64,000 nucleotides of DNA from Lentzea flava (GCF_014648475.1 NZ_BMRE01000031.1:1-64000); one strand, 5' to 3'; counted from the stretch's first letter, positions 22,688 to 31,230 are shown. Numbers and translations: made by a program. Notes: a model not told the origin generated them from the sequence alone.

Positions 22688-23446
22688 ATGAGCAAGCGTT
22701 TTGTGGCGTTGGGGGACTCGTTCACCGAAGGGGTCGGTGACGAGGACGCTGGTCGTCCCAACGGCGTGCGTGGCTGGGCCGATCGCGTCGCCGACGTCCT
22801 GGGTGCCGCCGACCCGGAGTTCACCTACGCCAACCTCGCGGTGCGCGGCCGGTTGCTGCCGCAGGTGCTCGACGAGCAGCTCGAGCGCGCCCTCGACATG
22901 AAGCCCGATCTCGTCTCGCTCTACGCGGGCGGGAACGACCTCATGCGGCCCAAGGTGAACATCGACGCGTTGATGCGCCGCTACCGCGCCGCCGTGGCAC
23001 GCACGGTGACGCAAGGCGCGCGCGTCATCCTTTTCACGGGTGTCGACGGCGTCGACGACCCGGTGTTCCGCAAGATGCGCGGTCGCGTGGCTATCTACAA
23101 CGAGCACGTGCGCGCGATCGCTGCCGAGCACTCGTGCGTGCTCGTCGACATGTGGTCGATGCGGCAGCTGCGTGACCGTCGGATGTGGTCCCCGGACCGC
23201 CTGCACCTGAACGAGCTGGGGCACAACGAGGTCGCCATCTCGGTGCTCGACGCTCTCGGTGTCCCGCACTCGCTGGAGCGGACGGTGCTCGGCGCCGCTC
23301 CGCTGATCGACAGGAAGGTCAGGCGGGCGGAGGACTGGAAGTGGGCGCGCGAGCACGTCGTGCCGTGGGTGATGAGGCGGCTGCGCGGTGAGTCGTCCGG
23401 CGACGTGATCCGGCCGCGCCGGCCGGAGCTGCTGCCGCCGTCGTGA
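22688..23446 (+). CDS. SGNH/GDSL-family esterase
   Basis: A 252-residue intracellular SGNH hydrolase. Block I is FVALGDSFTEGVGDE (catalytic Ser near residue 11), block II is NLAVRGRLL, block III is YAGGNDLMRP, and block V is WSPDRLHLNELGHNEVA (catalytic Asp/His near 190). There is no signal peptide. ATG 22688 fits the family start. Substrates in this family include short acyl esters and lipids. A KstR-like site overlaps the region just after the stop, but that probably serves the next operon. Confidence 0.88.
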   Translation: MSKRFVALGDSFTEGVGDEDAGRPNGVRGWADRVADVLGAADPEFTYANLAVRGRLLPQVLDEQLERALDMKPDLVSLYAGGNDLMRPKVNIDALMRRYRAAVARTVTQGARVILFTGVDGVDDPVFRKMRGRVAIYNEHVRAIAAEHSCVLVDMWSMRQLRDRRMWSPDRLHLNELGHNEVAISVLDALGVPHSLERTVLGAAPLIDRKVRRAEDWKWAREHVVPWVMRRLRGESSGDVIRPRRPELLPPS

Positions 23447-23447
23447 G

Positions 23448-23461
23448 TAGAACGTGTTCCT
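23448..23461. promoter_or_regulatory. KstR-like operator, near-consensus
   Basis: TAGAACGTGTTCCT matches TnnAACnnGTTnnA, the KstR repressor consensus of mycolic-acid actinobacteria, in all but the last base. It starts 2 bp after the SGNH stop codon and lies 80 bp upstream of a second, exact match. Confidence 0.5.
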
Positions 23462-23527
23462 CGGCGAAGCCTGAACAAACGACGTAACTGCGCTTTGGTG
23501 ACGGTGTTCGACGGTTTCCTTTGCAGA

Positions 23528-23541
23528 TAGAACGTGTTCTA
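23528..23541. promoter_or_regulatory. KstR-like operator, exact consensus
   Basis: TAGAACGTGTTCTA has two perfect 6-bp arms around GT and fits TnnAACnnGTTnnA exactly. It lies 81 bp upstream of the ABC transporter binding-protein start, in the likely promoter, next to a T/A-rich stretch (TAAAAATTGTG). KstR controls sterol and side-chain lipid genes in relatives; here the regulator is inferred from the site alone. Confidence 0.62.
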
Positions 23542-23621
23542 AAAATTGTGTCGGCCACCTGGGTGAATTCGCTGGTAGCAGGCCCGGACTGGATTGATGC
23601 AGTGCCCTAGCGTTCGTCCGC

Positions 23622-25022
23622 ATGCATCGCAGGGTTGCGCTGATCGCGTTCGTGGTCTGCGCGTTGGTCGCGGGGTGCGGGAGCAGGCTCACCGACGAGC
23701 AACGCGCGGCACTCGCCGTGCCGCTGGGCGGCGGAGCGGGCACCCAGCAGGACACGGCGCAGGGTGAGGACGGCGCGGTGTCCGGCACCGACGGCACCGC
23801 GGAGCAACCCGGTGCCACCAACCCGCAGCAACCCAACCGGCAGCCGAACCCGCCCGGCAGCATCGCGGGCGGCTGCCAGGGCACGGGCGGTGCCACGGAC
23901 AAGGGCGTCACCGCCGGCGAGATCACCATCGCCAACATCTCCGACATCAGCGGCCCGGTGCCCGGCCTCTTCCAGGCGGCGCAGCAGGGGACGAAGGCGT
24001 TCGTCGAGTACTTCAACGCCACCCAGGGCGCGATCTGCGGCCGCAAGCTCAAGCTCGTGTCGTTCGACTCGCGCACCGACAGCGGCGGCGACCAGCAGGC
24101 CACCTCCCAGGCGTGCGAGCAGGCGTTCGCGCTGGTCGGTTCGATGTCGGGCTTCGACCAGGGCGGTGGACCGGCCGCCACCGCGTGCGGCATCCCCGAC
24201 CTGCGCGCCTCCACGGTCACGGTGCAGCGGCAGCGCACCCCGGTGAGCTTCGGCGTCGCGTCCAACGTCGTGAACCTGGTGTCGTCGGCGTACCCGGACC
24301 TGATCAAGTCGACCTTCCCGAACGCCGCCGGCGCCGCGTCGTTCCTCTACCTCAACGTCGACGCGAGCTCGCAGAACGCGCGCAGCATGCAGAAGGCGGC
24401 CGAGCAGCGCGGCTTGAAGTTCGTGTACACGCAGGCGATCGACATCGCCGACGTCAACTACGCGCCGTACGTCGCGAAGCTCAAGGAGACGGGCGCGAAG
24501 ATCGTGTACTGGATGGGGTCGGCCCAGTACGCCGTGCGGTTGCAGCAGGCCATGCGGCAGCAGGGCTACACGCCGGAAGCGTTCATCACGGACCCGAGCG
24601 CGTACGACGCGCAGTACGTGCGGCAGGGCGGGGCGGCGGTCGACGGCACCGTCGTCTACACCAACGGCGGGATGTTCGAGGAGAACAACCCGCAGGTGGC
24701 GCTGTACAAGCAGTGGCTGGCGCGGGTGGCGCCCGGTGCGGCTCCCTCCTACTTCGGGATGTTCGCGTGGGCGGCGGCGCGGTTGTTCGTCCAGCTCGCC
24801 GCGAAGATCGGGCCGCAGCTGACCCGCAAGGCGATGCTCGACCAGGTCCGCGGGGTGCACGACTTCACCGCGGAGGGCATGGTCGCGCCGCAGGACGTCG
24901 GAGGTAAGCGCACGTCGGCGTGCATGTCCCTGATCAGGTTGAAGGGCGGGACGTGGTCGCGGCTCGCGCCCGCGTCCGGGTACTCGTGCGGTTCGCTGAT
25001 CGACACGGGGGTGGGTGGATGA
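23622..25022 (+). CDS. Liv-type ABC transporter substrate-binding lipoprotein
   Basis: A 466-residue type I periplasmic-binding-fold lipoprotein. The signal ends in a lipobox (LVAGC, Cys near residue 19). A Gly/Gln/Pro-rich linker to about residue 85 precedes the binding domain: VTAGEITIANISDISGPVPGLFQAAQQG, in two parts, then VEYFNATQGAICGRKLKLVSFDSRTDSGG. The Peripla_BP_6-type lobe continues to the C-terminus. Members of this fold bind amino acids, amides, urea or hydrophobic acids; KstR-like boxes upstream argue for a lipid or steroid-acid ligand (inference). It overlaps the permease gene by ATGA, the first of four such couplings in the operon. Confidence 0.9.
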   Translation: MHRRVALIAFVVCALVAGCGSRLTDEQRAALAVPLGGGAGTQQDTAQGEDGAVSGTDGTAEQPGATNPQQPNRQPNPPGSIAGGCQGTGGATDKGVTAGEITIANISDISGPVPGLFQAAQQGTKAFVEYFNATQGAICGRKLKLVSFDSRTDSGGDQQATSQACEQAFALVGSMSGFDQGGGPAATACGIPDLRASTVTVQRQRTPVSFGVASNVVNLVSSAYPDLIKSTFPNAAGAASFLYLNVDASSQNARSMQKAAEQRGLKFVYTQAIDIADVNYAPYVAKLKETGAKIVYWMGSAQYAVRLQQAMRQQGYTPEAFITDPSAYDAQYVRQGGAAVDGTVVYTNGGMFEENNPQVALYKQWLARVAPGAAPSYFGMFAWAAARLFVQLAAKIGPQLTRKAMLDQVRGVHDFTAEGMVAPQDVGGKRTSACMSLIRLKGGTWSRLAPASGYSCGSLIDTGVGG

Positions 25023-26836
25023 CCGCCCTCCTCGCCTACACCGTTTTCGGCCTGGTCACGGGAGGCGCGTACGCCGTCGTCGCCGGCGGGCTCGTGCTGA
25101 CCTACAGCACCTCCAAGGTGTTCAACGTCGGCCACGGCGCGATCGGCATGGTCATGGCGTTCCTCTACTGGGAGCTCGCCGAGAACCGCGGCCTGCCGCA
25201 GTGGCTCGCCCTGCTGATCGTCGTCGGCGGGTGCGCGCCGCTGTTCGGGCTGCTGGTCGAACGGTTCGTGATGCGCAGGCTCGCGGGCGCTCCGGTCGGC
25301 ATCACGCTCGTCGCGGGTGTCGGTGTGCTGGTCGGGCTGATCGGCGCGGCGCAGGCGATCTGGCCGCCGCAGGCCCGGCCGGTGCGGCCGTTCCTCGACC
25401 AGTACGGCATCCACATCGGACAGTCGTTCGTCAGCGGGCACGACCTGGTCACGCTGCTGTGCGCGGTGCTCGTCGCGGGAGGGCTGTACGTCCTGTTGAA
25501 CCGGACGCGGACCGGCCTCGCGATGCGGGCGTGCGTCGACGCGCCGGAGCTGGCCGCGTTGTACGGCACACGGCCCGACCGGTTGTCCGCGTTGAGCTGG
25601 GCCATCGGGTCGGCCTTGGCGGCGTTGGGCGGCATTCTGCTGACGCCGGTGGTGCAGCTCGACTACGTGACGATGACGTTGCTCGTGATCACCGCGTACA
25701 CCGCGGCGCTGGTCGGACGGCTGCGCAGTCTGCCGTGGACGTTCGTGGGCGCGCTCGGGCTCGGCCTGGTGCAGTCCTACGCGGTGGCGTACCTGCCGTC
25801 CTCGCCGTTCTGGATCGCGTTCCGCGCGGCGATCCCGGCGTTGCTGTTGTTCGTCGTGCTGCTCGCGATGCCCCAGTCACCGCTGCGGATCGGTGGCGTG
25901 CGGGGATCGCGCGGGGTGGCGGTTCCGAGCGGTCTGGCCACCGGCGTCGGCGCCGCGATCTTCCTGGGAGTGGTCCTCGCGCTGGCGTTGCTCGTGGACG
26001 GCGTGGTGGCCGGGCAGCTCGCGCTGGGACTGGTGTTCGGAATCGTCCTGCTGTCGATGGTGCTGCTCACCGGGTACGGCGGGGTGGTGTCGCTCGGGCA
26101 GTTCACGTTCGTCGGCGTGGGCGCGGTGACGGTGGCACGGCTGGGAAGCTCCTCACCGCTCGCGTTGCTGGCGGGTGCGGCGGTCGCGGCCGCGATCGGT
26201 GCGTTGATCGCGTTGACGGTGTTGCGGGTGAGCGGGCTGTACCTGGCGTTGGCCACGCTCGGGTTCGCACAGCTGATGGACAAGCTCGTGCTGCAGTCGC
26301 CCATCGCCTTCGGGGTGCGCGGCAGCCTGCAGGTGCCGAAGCTGGTCGATTCCCCTGCCGGGCAGTTGCTGCTGGCCGCGGGGGTGTTCGCGGTGGTCGG
26401 GGCCGGTGTGCTGGCGGTGCGCCGTGGCCGGCTCGGGCGGCGCATGATCGCGGTCAAGGACAGTTCGGCGGCGTGCGCGACGCTCGGCGTGAACGTGCGT
26501 TGGATCCGGGTCTGGGTGTTCTCGCTGTCGGCGGCGATCGCGGGACTGGCCGGCGGGCTCTTCGCGCAGCTGCGGGAAACCGTGGCGGCGAGCGACTTCC
26601 AGCTGTTCAACAACCTGCCGCTGCTGCTGTTCGCGGTGATCGCCGGGGTGACGTCGGTGTCCGGCGCGGCGCTCGGCGGGCTGCTGCTGATGCTGCTCCC
26701 GGTGCTGCAGAGCGGTTTCCCCGCGTTCGCGGGGGCGGCGGTCGTGCTGCTCGGCGTCGCGGCGGCCGGGCTCGCGCGTGATCCCAACGGCCTGGTCAGC
26801 TGGTTCTTCCGAGCGTGGTCCTGGCGGCGCGCATGA
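25019..26836 (+). CDS. Fused LivH-LivM ABC permease
   Basis: A 605-residue integral membrane protein in which both Liv-type permeases are joined. The LivH half (1-285) begins MTALLAYTVFGLVTGGAYAVVAGGL and contains VFNVGHGAIGMVMAF, typical of this permease, plus MRACVDAPELAALYGTRPDRL (EAA-like cytoplasmic loop). The LivM half (about 315-600) has LLTGYGGVVSLGQFTFVGVGAV and IAVKDSSAACATLGVNVRWIRVWVFSLSA, the second EAA-like loop. About 16-18 membrane helices are visible. It is coupled to the binding protein (ATGA at 25019) and to the ATPase (ATGA at 26833). Confidence 0.9.
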   Translation: MTALLAYTVFGLVTGGAYAVVAGGLVLTYSTSKVFNVGHGAIGMVMAFLYWELAENRGLPQWLALLIVVGGCAPLFGLLVERFVMRRLAGAPVGITLVAGVGVLVGLIGAAQAIWPPQARPVRPFLDQYGIHIGQSFVSGHDLVTLLCAVLVAGGLYVLLNRTRTGLAMRACVDAPELAALYGTRPDRLSALSWAIGSALAALGGILLTPVVQLDYVTMTLLVITAYTAALVGRLRSLPWTFVGALGLGLVQSYAVAYLPSSPFWIAFRAAIPALLLFVVLLAMPQSPLRIGGVRGSRGVAVPSGLATGVGAAIFLGVVLALALLVDGVVAGQLALGLVFGIVLLSMVLLTGYGGVVSLGQFTFVGVGAVTVARLGSSSPLALLAGAAVAAAIGALIALTVLRVSGLYLALATLGFAQLMDKLVLQSPIAFGVRGSLQVPKLVDSPAGQLLLAAGVFAVVGAGVLAVRRGRLGRRMIAVKDSSAACATLGVNVRWIRVWVFSLSAAIAGLAGGLFAQLRETVAASDFQLFNNLPLLLFAVIAGVTSVSGAALGGLLLMLLPVLQSGFPAFAGAAVVLLGVAAAGLARDPNGLVSWFFRAWSWRRA

Positions 26837-27525
26837 GCACGTTGCGGGTGGAGGGCGTGACGGTCCGCTTCGGCGAGGTGACCGCCGTCAACGACGTGAC
26901 GCTGTCGGCCTCGCCCGGTGTCACCGGGCTGATCGGGCCCAACGGCGCGGGCAAGACGACGTTGTTCGACGTGATCAGCGGGCTGCGCAAGCCGTCCGCC
27001 GGCCGCGTGCTCCTGGACGACGCCGACATCACGGCGAAGGGGCCGCACCAGAGGTCGAGGCTGGGTGTCGCGCGGACGTTCCAGCGGCTCGAGGTGTTCG
27101 GCTCGCTGACCGTGTGGGAGAACGTGGTGGTGGCGCTGGAAAGCCGTCGCCGGTCGTCCCGGCTGGCTTCCGAACTGCTGGACCGCGTCGGGATCGCGGA
27201 GTTCGCCGCGAACCAGGCCGACACCGTGCCGACGGGCGCCGCGCGGTTGCTGGAGCTGGCCCGCGCGCTGGCGACGGACCCTCAGCTGCTGCTGCTCGAC
27301 GAGCCGTCGTCCGGACTCGACCGCGCCGAGACCGACGCGTTCGGCGAGCTGCTGCAACAGCTGAGTGCCGAAGGTCGTGCGGTCGTGCTGGTCGAGCACG
27401 ACATGGACCTCGTCATGAACTACTGCGACCACGTGCACGTGCTGAACCTGGGGCGGCTCCTGACGTCCGGCACTCCCGCCGAGATCCGCTCGCACGAAGG
27501 CGTTCGGGAGGCGTACCTCGGATGA
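26833..27525 (+). CDS. LivG-like ABC ATPase with atypical signature motif
   Basis: A 230-residue nucleotide-binding subunit. Walker A is GPNGAGKTT (near residue 35), the Q-loop region is RTFQRLEVFGSLTVWENV, Walker B is LLLLDEPSSGLD, and the switch histidine is in VVLVEHDMDLVM. The ABC signature, usually LSxGQ, is TVPTGAARLLELARAL here, so the canonical Gly-Gln is absent. Similar degenerate signatures exist in related actinobacterial LivG proteins as far as I recall. The start overlaps the permease stop (ATGA). Confidence 0.9.
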   Translation: MSTLRVEGVTVRFGEVTAVNDVTLSASPGVTGLIGPNGAGKTTLFDVISGLRKPSAGRVLLDDADITAKGPHQRSRLGVARTFQRLEVFGSLTVWENVVVALESRRRSSRLASELLDRVGIAEFAANQADTVPTGAARLLELARALATDPQLLLLDEPSSGLDRAETDAFGELLQQLSAEGRAVVLVEHDMDLVMNYCDHVHVLNLGRLLTSGTPAEIRSHEGVREAYLG

Positions 27526-28175
27526 TCGACCTGATGGACGTCCACGCCGGGTACGGCAGGATCGAGGTCCTGCGCGGGGTCACGCTGAACGTGCCGCGCG
27601 GCACCGTCACGGCGTTGCTCGGCCCGAACGGCGCGGGCAAGTCGACGCTGGTCAAAGTCCTCAGTGGACAGTTGCGCGCCTCCAGCGGGCACGTCCACCT
27701 GGGCGGGGTGCACGTCAACGACGCCGCTGCGGACGAGCTGGCCCGCGCGGGCCTGTGCACGATCCCGGAAGGCCGCGCGATCTTCCCGAACCTCACGGTC
27801 GCGGAGAACCTGAGACTGATGCGCGGCGACCCCGAGGTGGTCTACGAGCGGTTTCCGAAGCTGCGGGTGCGGCACAGGCAGCTCGCGGGCTCGATGTCCG
27901 GCGGTGAGCAGCAGATGCTCGCGTTCTCCCGCGCGTTGATCACCGACCCCGCGGTGCTGGTGATCGACGAGCTCTCCATGGGGCTCGCGCCGGTGATCGT
28001 CGCCGAGCTGTACGAGGTCGTGAAGGAACTGGCCGCGACCGGGGTCACGATGCTGATCGTCGAGCAGTTCGCGGAGACCGCGTCCGCCGTGGCCGACCAG
28101 GTCGTCGTGATGGCGCACGGCGAGATCGCCGCGGACGACGACCTCGCATCCGTCTACTTCGGAGGGACATCGTGA
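27522..28175 (+). CDS. LivF-like ABC ATPase
   Basis: A 217-residue nucleotide-binding subunit: Walker A GPNGAGKST (near 33), Q-loop region CTIPEGRAIFPNLTVAENL, full signature MSGGEQQMLAFSRAL, Walker B VLVIDELSMGLAP and switch region MLIVEQFAETA. Walker B has DEL-S rather than DEP-S, common in LivF. It overlaps the LivG-like stop (ATGA at 27522) and the next secreted-protein gene (GTGA at 28172). With the degenerate LivG-like partner, one of the two ATP sites in the heterodimer may be weakened. Confidence 0.92.
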   Translation: MIDLMDVHAGYGRIEVLRGVTLNVPRGTVTALLGPNGAGKSTLVKVLSGQLRASSGHVHLGGVHVNDAAADELARAGLCTIPEGRAIFPNLTVAENLRLMRGDPEVVYERFPKLRVRHRQLAGSMSGGEQQMLAFSRALITDPAVLVIDELSMGLAPVIVAELYEVVKELAATGVTMLIVEQFAETASAVADQVVVMAHGEIAADDDLASVYFGGTS

Positions 28176-29425
28176 GGTACGCGCTCGTGGTGCTGCTGAT
28201 CCTGCTGTCCCCGGCACCGGCCAGGGCAGCCGACATCGGCGGGTTCACGCTGTCGGCCCGCGCGGCGCCCGTGTCCGTCCTGCTGCACACCGACCTGATC
28301 CCGGTGCCCGCGGAACCGCAGGGCGAGGTGCACCTCTCGTACACCCAGACCGAACTCGGGTCCGGCCCGATCGGCAGGTCGCTCGCGAGCTCGCTGTGGC
28401 CGGGCGCGGCCGTCGGCACCGGCCTGCCGCAGCTGCTCGGCTTCGCGTATCCGGTGCAGGCCAACGCGTCGCATCCGGGCGGCCCCGCCGACGAGTCGAA
28501 GTCCGGCATGCGGGCGTCGGCGGGAGCCTCGAAGGCCGAGTCCTCGGCGGGCGCCAAGCAGGAGGTGCCGTTCCTGCTCACCGCGGACGGTCTCTCCTCG
28601 AACAGCGCGAGCTCAGTGTCGGGCACCGAAGCGCGCTCCACCGCCGTGACGTCCGCGCAAACGCTGTCGTTGCTCGCCGGCATGGTCGTGCTGTCGGGTG
28701 TCCGCTTCGAGTCGGTCGCCGTCAGCGACGGCAGCAAGGGCAGCGGCACCAGCACGTTCTCGGTCGCCGAGTTCACGGTGCTGGGCCAGAAGTTCCCGGT
28801 GAAATCGCCGGCGGCACCACCGGACGGCCTGCTGAAGGCGTTGGAACCACTGGGGATCACGCTGACGTGGCCCACGTCGTCGACGAAGCTCGAAGGCACG
28901 GCCGCCACCTCCAGGAGCACCGGGCTGACCCTGACCGTCGACGTGCTGGCGTTGCGCACCAAGCTCGGCCTCGGCGGAATCCTGGACGGCGTCGTGGCGC
29001 CGTTGCTGCCCAAGGAACTCGTGCCGCTGCTGAACCCGCTGCGCAAGATGGTGGTGATCGTCGGCGACACCGAGGCGGTCGCCAACGCGTCCGCCGCCGC
29101 GCCGTTGACGCCGCCTGATGCTCCCGCGCCGCAAGCACCTCTCGCGCCGCCGCCCGCCGCGGGCGCGGGGCAGTCCCCGCTGCCCGGCTCGCCGCCGGTG
29201 GCCGGGGTCGTGCCGCCCAAGACCGTGACACCGGTGGCGTCCGCCCGCGCGAAACCCCGCTCGTTGCTGGACTTCCCCGGCGTGCCGGCACTGCTGGTGC
29301 TCGCCGGGCTCGGGGTCGCCGCGGCCGGAGCGTTCGGCATGAAGTCGTTCGGGGCCTTCCTGCTCGGTGGCGCCCCTTGTCCCTCAGGACACCCGACCGG
29401 TGTCCCCGACCTGCGCAACGGGTGA
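28172..29425 (+). CDS. Secreted/anchored Ser-Ala-rich protein coupled to the ABC transporter
   Basis: A 417-residue exported protein I cannot name. GTG 28172 overlaps the LivF-like stop. The signal is VVLLILLSPAPARA. The mature part begins GGFTLSARAAPVSVLLHTD, looks beta-rich with Ser/Thr/Gly-rich strands (SAGASKAESSAGAKQ, SDGSKGSGTSTFSVAEFTVLG), then a Pro/Ala linker (PPDAPAPQAPLAPPPAAGAG). A hydrophobic helix (VPALLVLAGLGVAAAGAFGM, about 370-389) lies near the C-terminus, so the protein is probably cell-surface anchored. Its coupling to the transporter suggests a dedicated surface receptor or chaperone for the imported ligand (inference). Confidence 0.8.
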   Translation: MRYALVVLLILLSPAPARAADIGGFTLSARAAPVSVLLHTDLIPVPAEPQGEVHLSYTQTELGSGPIGRSLASSLWPGAAVGTGLPQLLGFAYPVQANASHPGGPADESKSGMRASAGASKAESSAGAKQEVPFLLTADGLSSNSASSVSGTEARSTAVTSAQTLSLLAGMVVLSGVRFESVAVSDGSKGSGTSTFSVAEFTVLGQKFPVKSPAAPPDGLLKALEPLGITLTWPTSSTKLEGTAATSRSTGLTLTVDVLALRTKLGLGGILDGVVAPLLPKELVPLLNPLRKMVVIVGDTEAVANASAAAPLTPPDAPAPQAPLAPPPAAGAGQSPLPGSPPVAGVVPPKTVTPVASARAKPRSLLDFPGVPALLVLAGLGVAAAGAFGMKSFGAFLLGGAPCPSGHPTGVPDLRNG

Positions 29426-29429
29426 AGCC

Positions 29430-29738
29430 ATGACCATGCAGGACCGGCGCCGCGCCCGGATGCGCAGCGGGCTCGGGTTCATCGGCACGATGCTGATGAC
29501 GGCGGGGATCGCGGCGATCCTCTTCGCGTGGTGGGGTGTCGCGCACACCGGGTACGTGTGGGAGCAGATCCCGTACGTGGTCTCGGGCGGGATTCTCGGG
29601 GTCGGGCTGATCGGGGTCGGCGGGTTCCTGTACTTCGGGTCTTGGCTGGTGAAGCTGCTGGAGGAGCAGCGGCAGACCACGTACGCGTTGCTTCAGCTGC
29701 TGGAGGAACGCGACGCGGAGCGGGTGAATCTGGGCTAG
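29430..29738 (+). CDS. Small two-helix membrane protein ending the transporter operon
   Basis: A 102-residue protein starting at ATG 29430, 4 bp after the previous stop. A basic N-terminus (DRRRARMRSG) precedes two membrane helices (LGFIGTMLMTAGIAAILFAWW and YVVSGGILGVGLIGVGGFLYF). A cytoplasmic amphipathic tail (LEEQRQTTYALLQLLEERDAERV) looks like a short coiled coil. The function is unknown; its position argues for a link to the ABC system. Confidence 0.75.
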   Translation: MTMQDRRRARMRSGLGFIGTMLMTAGIAAILFAWWGVAHTGYVWEQIPYVVSGGILGVGLIGVGGFLYFGSWLVKLLEEQRQTTYALLQLLEERDAERVNLG

Positions 29739-29782
29739 CGGAAAGAGGGAACGCTCCCACAACCCGTGGTCTGTTCACGCTC

Positions 29783-29811
29783 TTGAACGTGTGGTCCAGA
29801 CCAGTTAGCGT
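29783..29811 (+). promoter_or_regulatory. Chitinase promoter with DasR-like operator
   Basis: A DasR-type site, TGTGGTCCAGACCAGT (29790-29805), matches 13 of 16 bases of the dre consensus AGTGGTCTAGACCACT. It lies exactly between a candidate -35 (TTGAAC 29783-29788) and -10 (TAGCGT 29806-29811) with 17-bp spacing, so bound repressor would block RNA polymerase. A second half-site (TGGTCT 29767-29772) gives the direct-repeat look of streptomycete chitinase promoters. Confidence 0.68.
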
Positions 29812-29850
29812 GCTCGCCATCACGTTCCCCCTGCACGTGAATGGAGCACC

Positions 29851-31185
29851 ATGAAGAGGTTCCGCTGGCAAATCCTCACCCTCGGTCTGGCGATCGCGAC
29901 CGTGGTCGGAGGCGTTGTCGCCGCTCCAGCGAGCGGCGCGACGGGCGTGACGGCGACGTTCACCAAGACGTCGGAGTGGAGCAGCGGCTACGAGGCCAAG
30001 TACACGATCTCCAACGGCGGCTCGTCCGCGCTCACCTCGTGGACGGTCGAGTTCACCCTCCCGAGCGGACAGTCGATCGGGTCGCTCTGGGACGGCAGCC
30101 ACACCGCGAGCGGGCAGAACATCACGGTCCGCAGCACCTGGAACGGCAACGTGCCGGTGGGCGGCTCGGCCAGCTTCGGCTTCACCGTGAGCGGTTCCGG
30201 TGGCAGCCCCTCCAACTGCAAGGTCAACGGCGGATCGTGCGACGGCACCGGGCAGCCCCCGACGACCACGACCACCACGACGACGACCACCACCTCGAAC
30301 CCGCCGGTGCCCGGCACCGGACGCGGCGCGCCCTACCTGTACCTGGGCTGGGGCAACCCGCAGAGCGCCACGCAGGTCATGAGCTCGACCGGCGTCAAGT
30401 GGTTCACCCTCGCGTTCGTGCTGTCCGGCGGTGGGTGCACGCCGTCGTGGGACAGCCAGCGTCCGCTCACCGGTGGCGTCGACCAGCAGACGATCAACTC
30501 GATCCGCGCGGCCGGCGGTGACATCGTGCCGTCGTTCGGCGGCTGGAGCGGCAACAAGCTCGGGCCGAACTGCTCGACGCCGGAAGCGCTGGCCGGGGCG
30601 TACCAGCAGGTGATCAACGCCTACGGGCTCAAGGCGATCGACATCGACATCGAGAACTCCGACGAGTTCGAGAACACGACGGTCCAGGACCGGATCATCA
30701 CCGCGTTGAAGATCGTCAAGCAGAACAACCCCGGCATCCAGACGATCGTCACGTTCGGCACCGGCACCACCGGCCCGAACTTCTACGGTGCCCGGCTGAT
30801 CGACCAGTCGAAGGCGCTGGGCGCGAACATCGACATCTTCACGATCATGCCGTTCGACTTCGGCAGCTCCAACATCCGCACCGACACCATCGGCGCGGCC
30901 ACGGGGCTGAAGAACAAGCTGAAGTCGACCTTCGGCTGGAGTGACGCCGAGGCGTTCAAGCACGTCGGCATCTCCGGCATGAACGGTCTGTCCGACCAGC
31001 GCGAGCTCACCACCGTGGACGACTGGACCGCGATCCGCGACTGGGCGAAGTCCAACGGCCTGGGGCGGCTCGCCTTCTGGTCGGTGAACCGCGACCGCGG
31101 CGGCTGCGACGGACAGGTCGCGGCCAACTGCTCGGGCATCCAGCAGGCCGATCTCGCGTTCACCCGCGTCACCGCCGGTTTCTGA
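29851..31185 (+). CDS. Secreted chitinase: CBM2 plus GH18
   Basis: A 444-residue secreted chitinase. After a signal peptide (AIATVVGGVVAAPASGA) comes a CBM2-type cellulose/chitin-binding module (about 31-130: KTSEWSSGYEAKYTISNGGS, WNGNVPVGGSASFGF), a Thr-rich linker (PPTTTTTTTTTTTSNPP) and a GH18 catalytic domain (about 155-444). The catalytic DxDxE is in LKAIDIDIENSDEF (Glu near residue 269). VKWFTLAFVLSGGGC and DIVPSFGGWSG are the preceding barrel strands, with the substrate Trp in RLAFWSVNRDRGG. Layout resembles small streptomycete ChiA/ChiB-type enzymes. A DasR-like operator upstream implies induction by N-acetylglucosamine; a terminator follows at 31195. Confidence 0.93.
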   Translation: MKRFRWQILTLGLAIATVVGGVVAAPASGATGVTATFTKTSEWSSGYEAKYTISNGGSSALTSWTVEFTLPSGQSIGSLWDGSHTASGQNITVRSTWNGNVPVGGSASFGFTVSGSGGSPSNCKVNGGSCDGTGQPPTTTTTTTTTTTSNPPVPGTGRGAPYLYLGWGNPQSATQVMSSTGVKWFTLAFVLSGGGCTPSWDSQRPLTGGVDQQTINSIRAAGGDIVPSFGGWSGNKLGPNCSTPEALAGAYQQVINAYGLKAIDIDIENSDEFENTTVQDRIITALKIVKQNNPGIQTIVTFGTGTTGPNFYGARLIDQSKALGANIDIFTIMPFDFGSSNIRTDTIGAATGLKNKLKSTFGWSDAEAFKHVGISGMNGLSDQRELTTVDDWTAIRDWAKSNGLGRLAFWSVNRDRGGCDGQVAANCSGIQQADLAFTRVTAGF

Positions 31186-31194
31186 TCGACCACG

Positions 31195-31230
31195 AGCCGT
31201 CAGCGCCATTTATCGGTGGCGCTGACGGCT
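31195..31230. terminator. Terminator after chitinase
   Basis: A perfect 14-bp stem (AGCCGTCAGCGCCA 31195-31208 with 31217-31230) and 8-base loop start 10 bp after the chitinase stop. There is only a short T-containing tail (TAGCCTTGTG). Confidence 0.82.
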
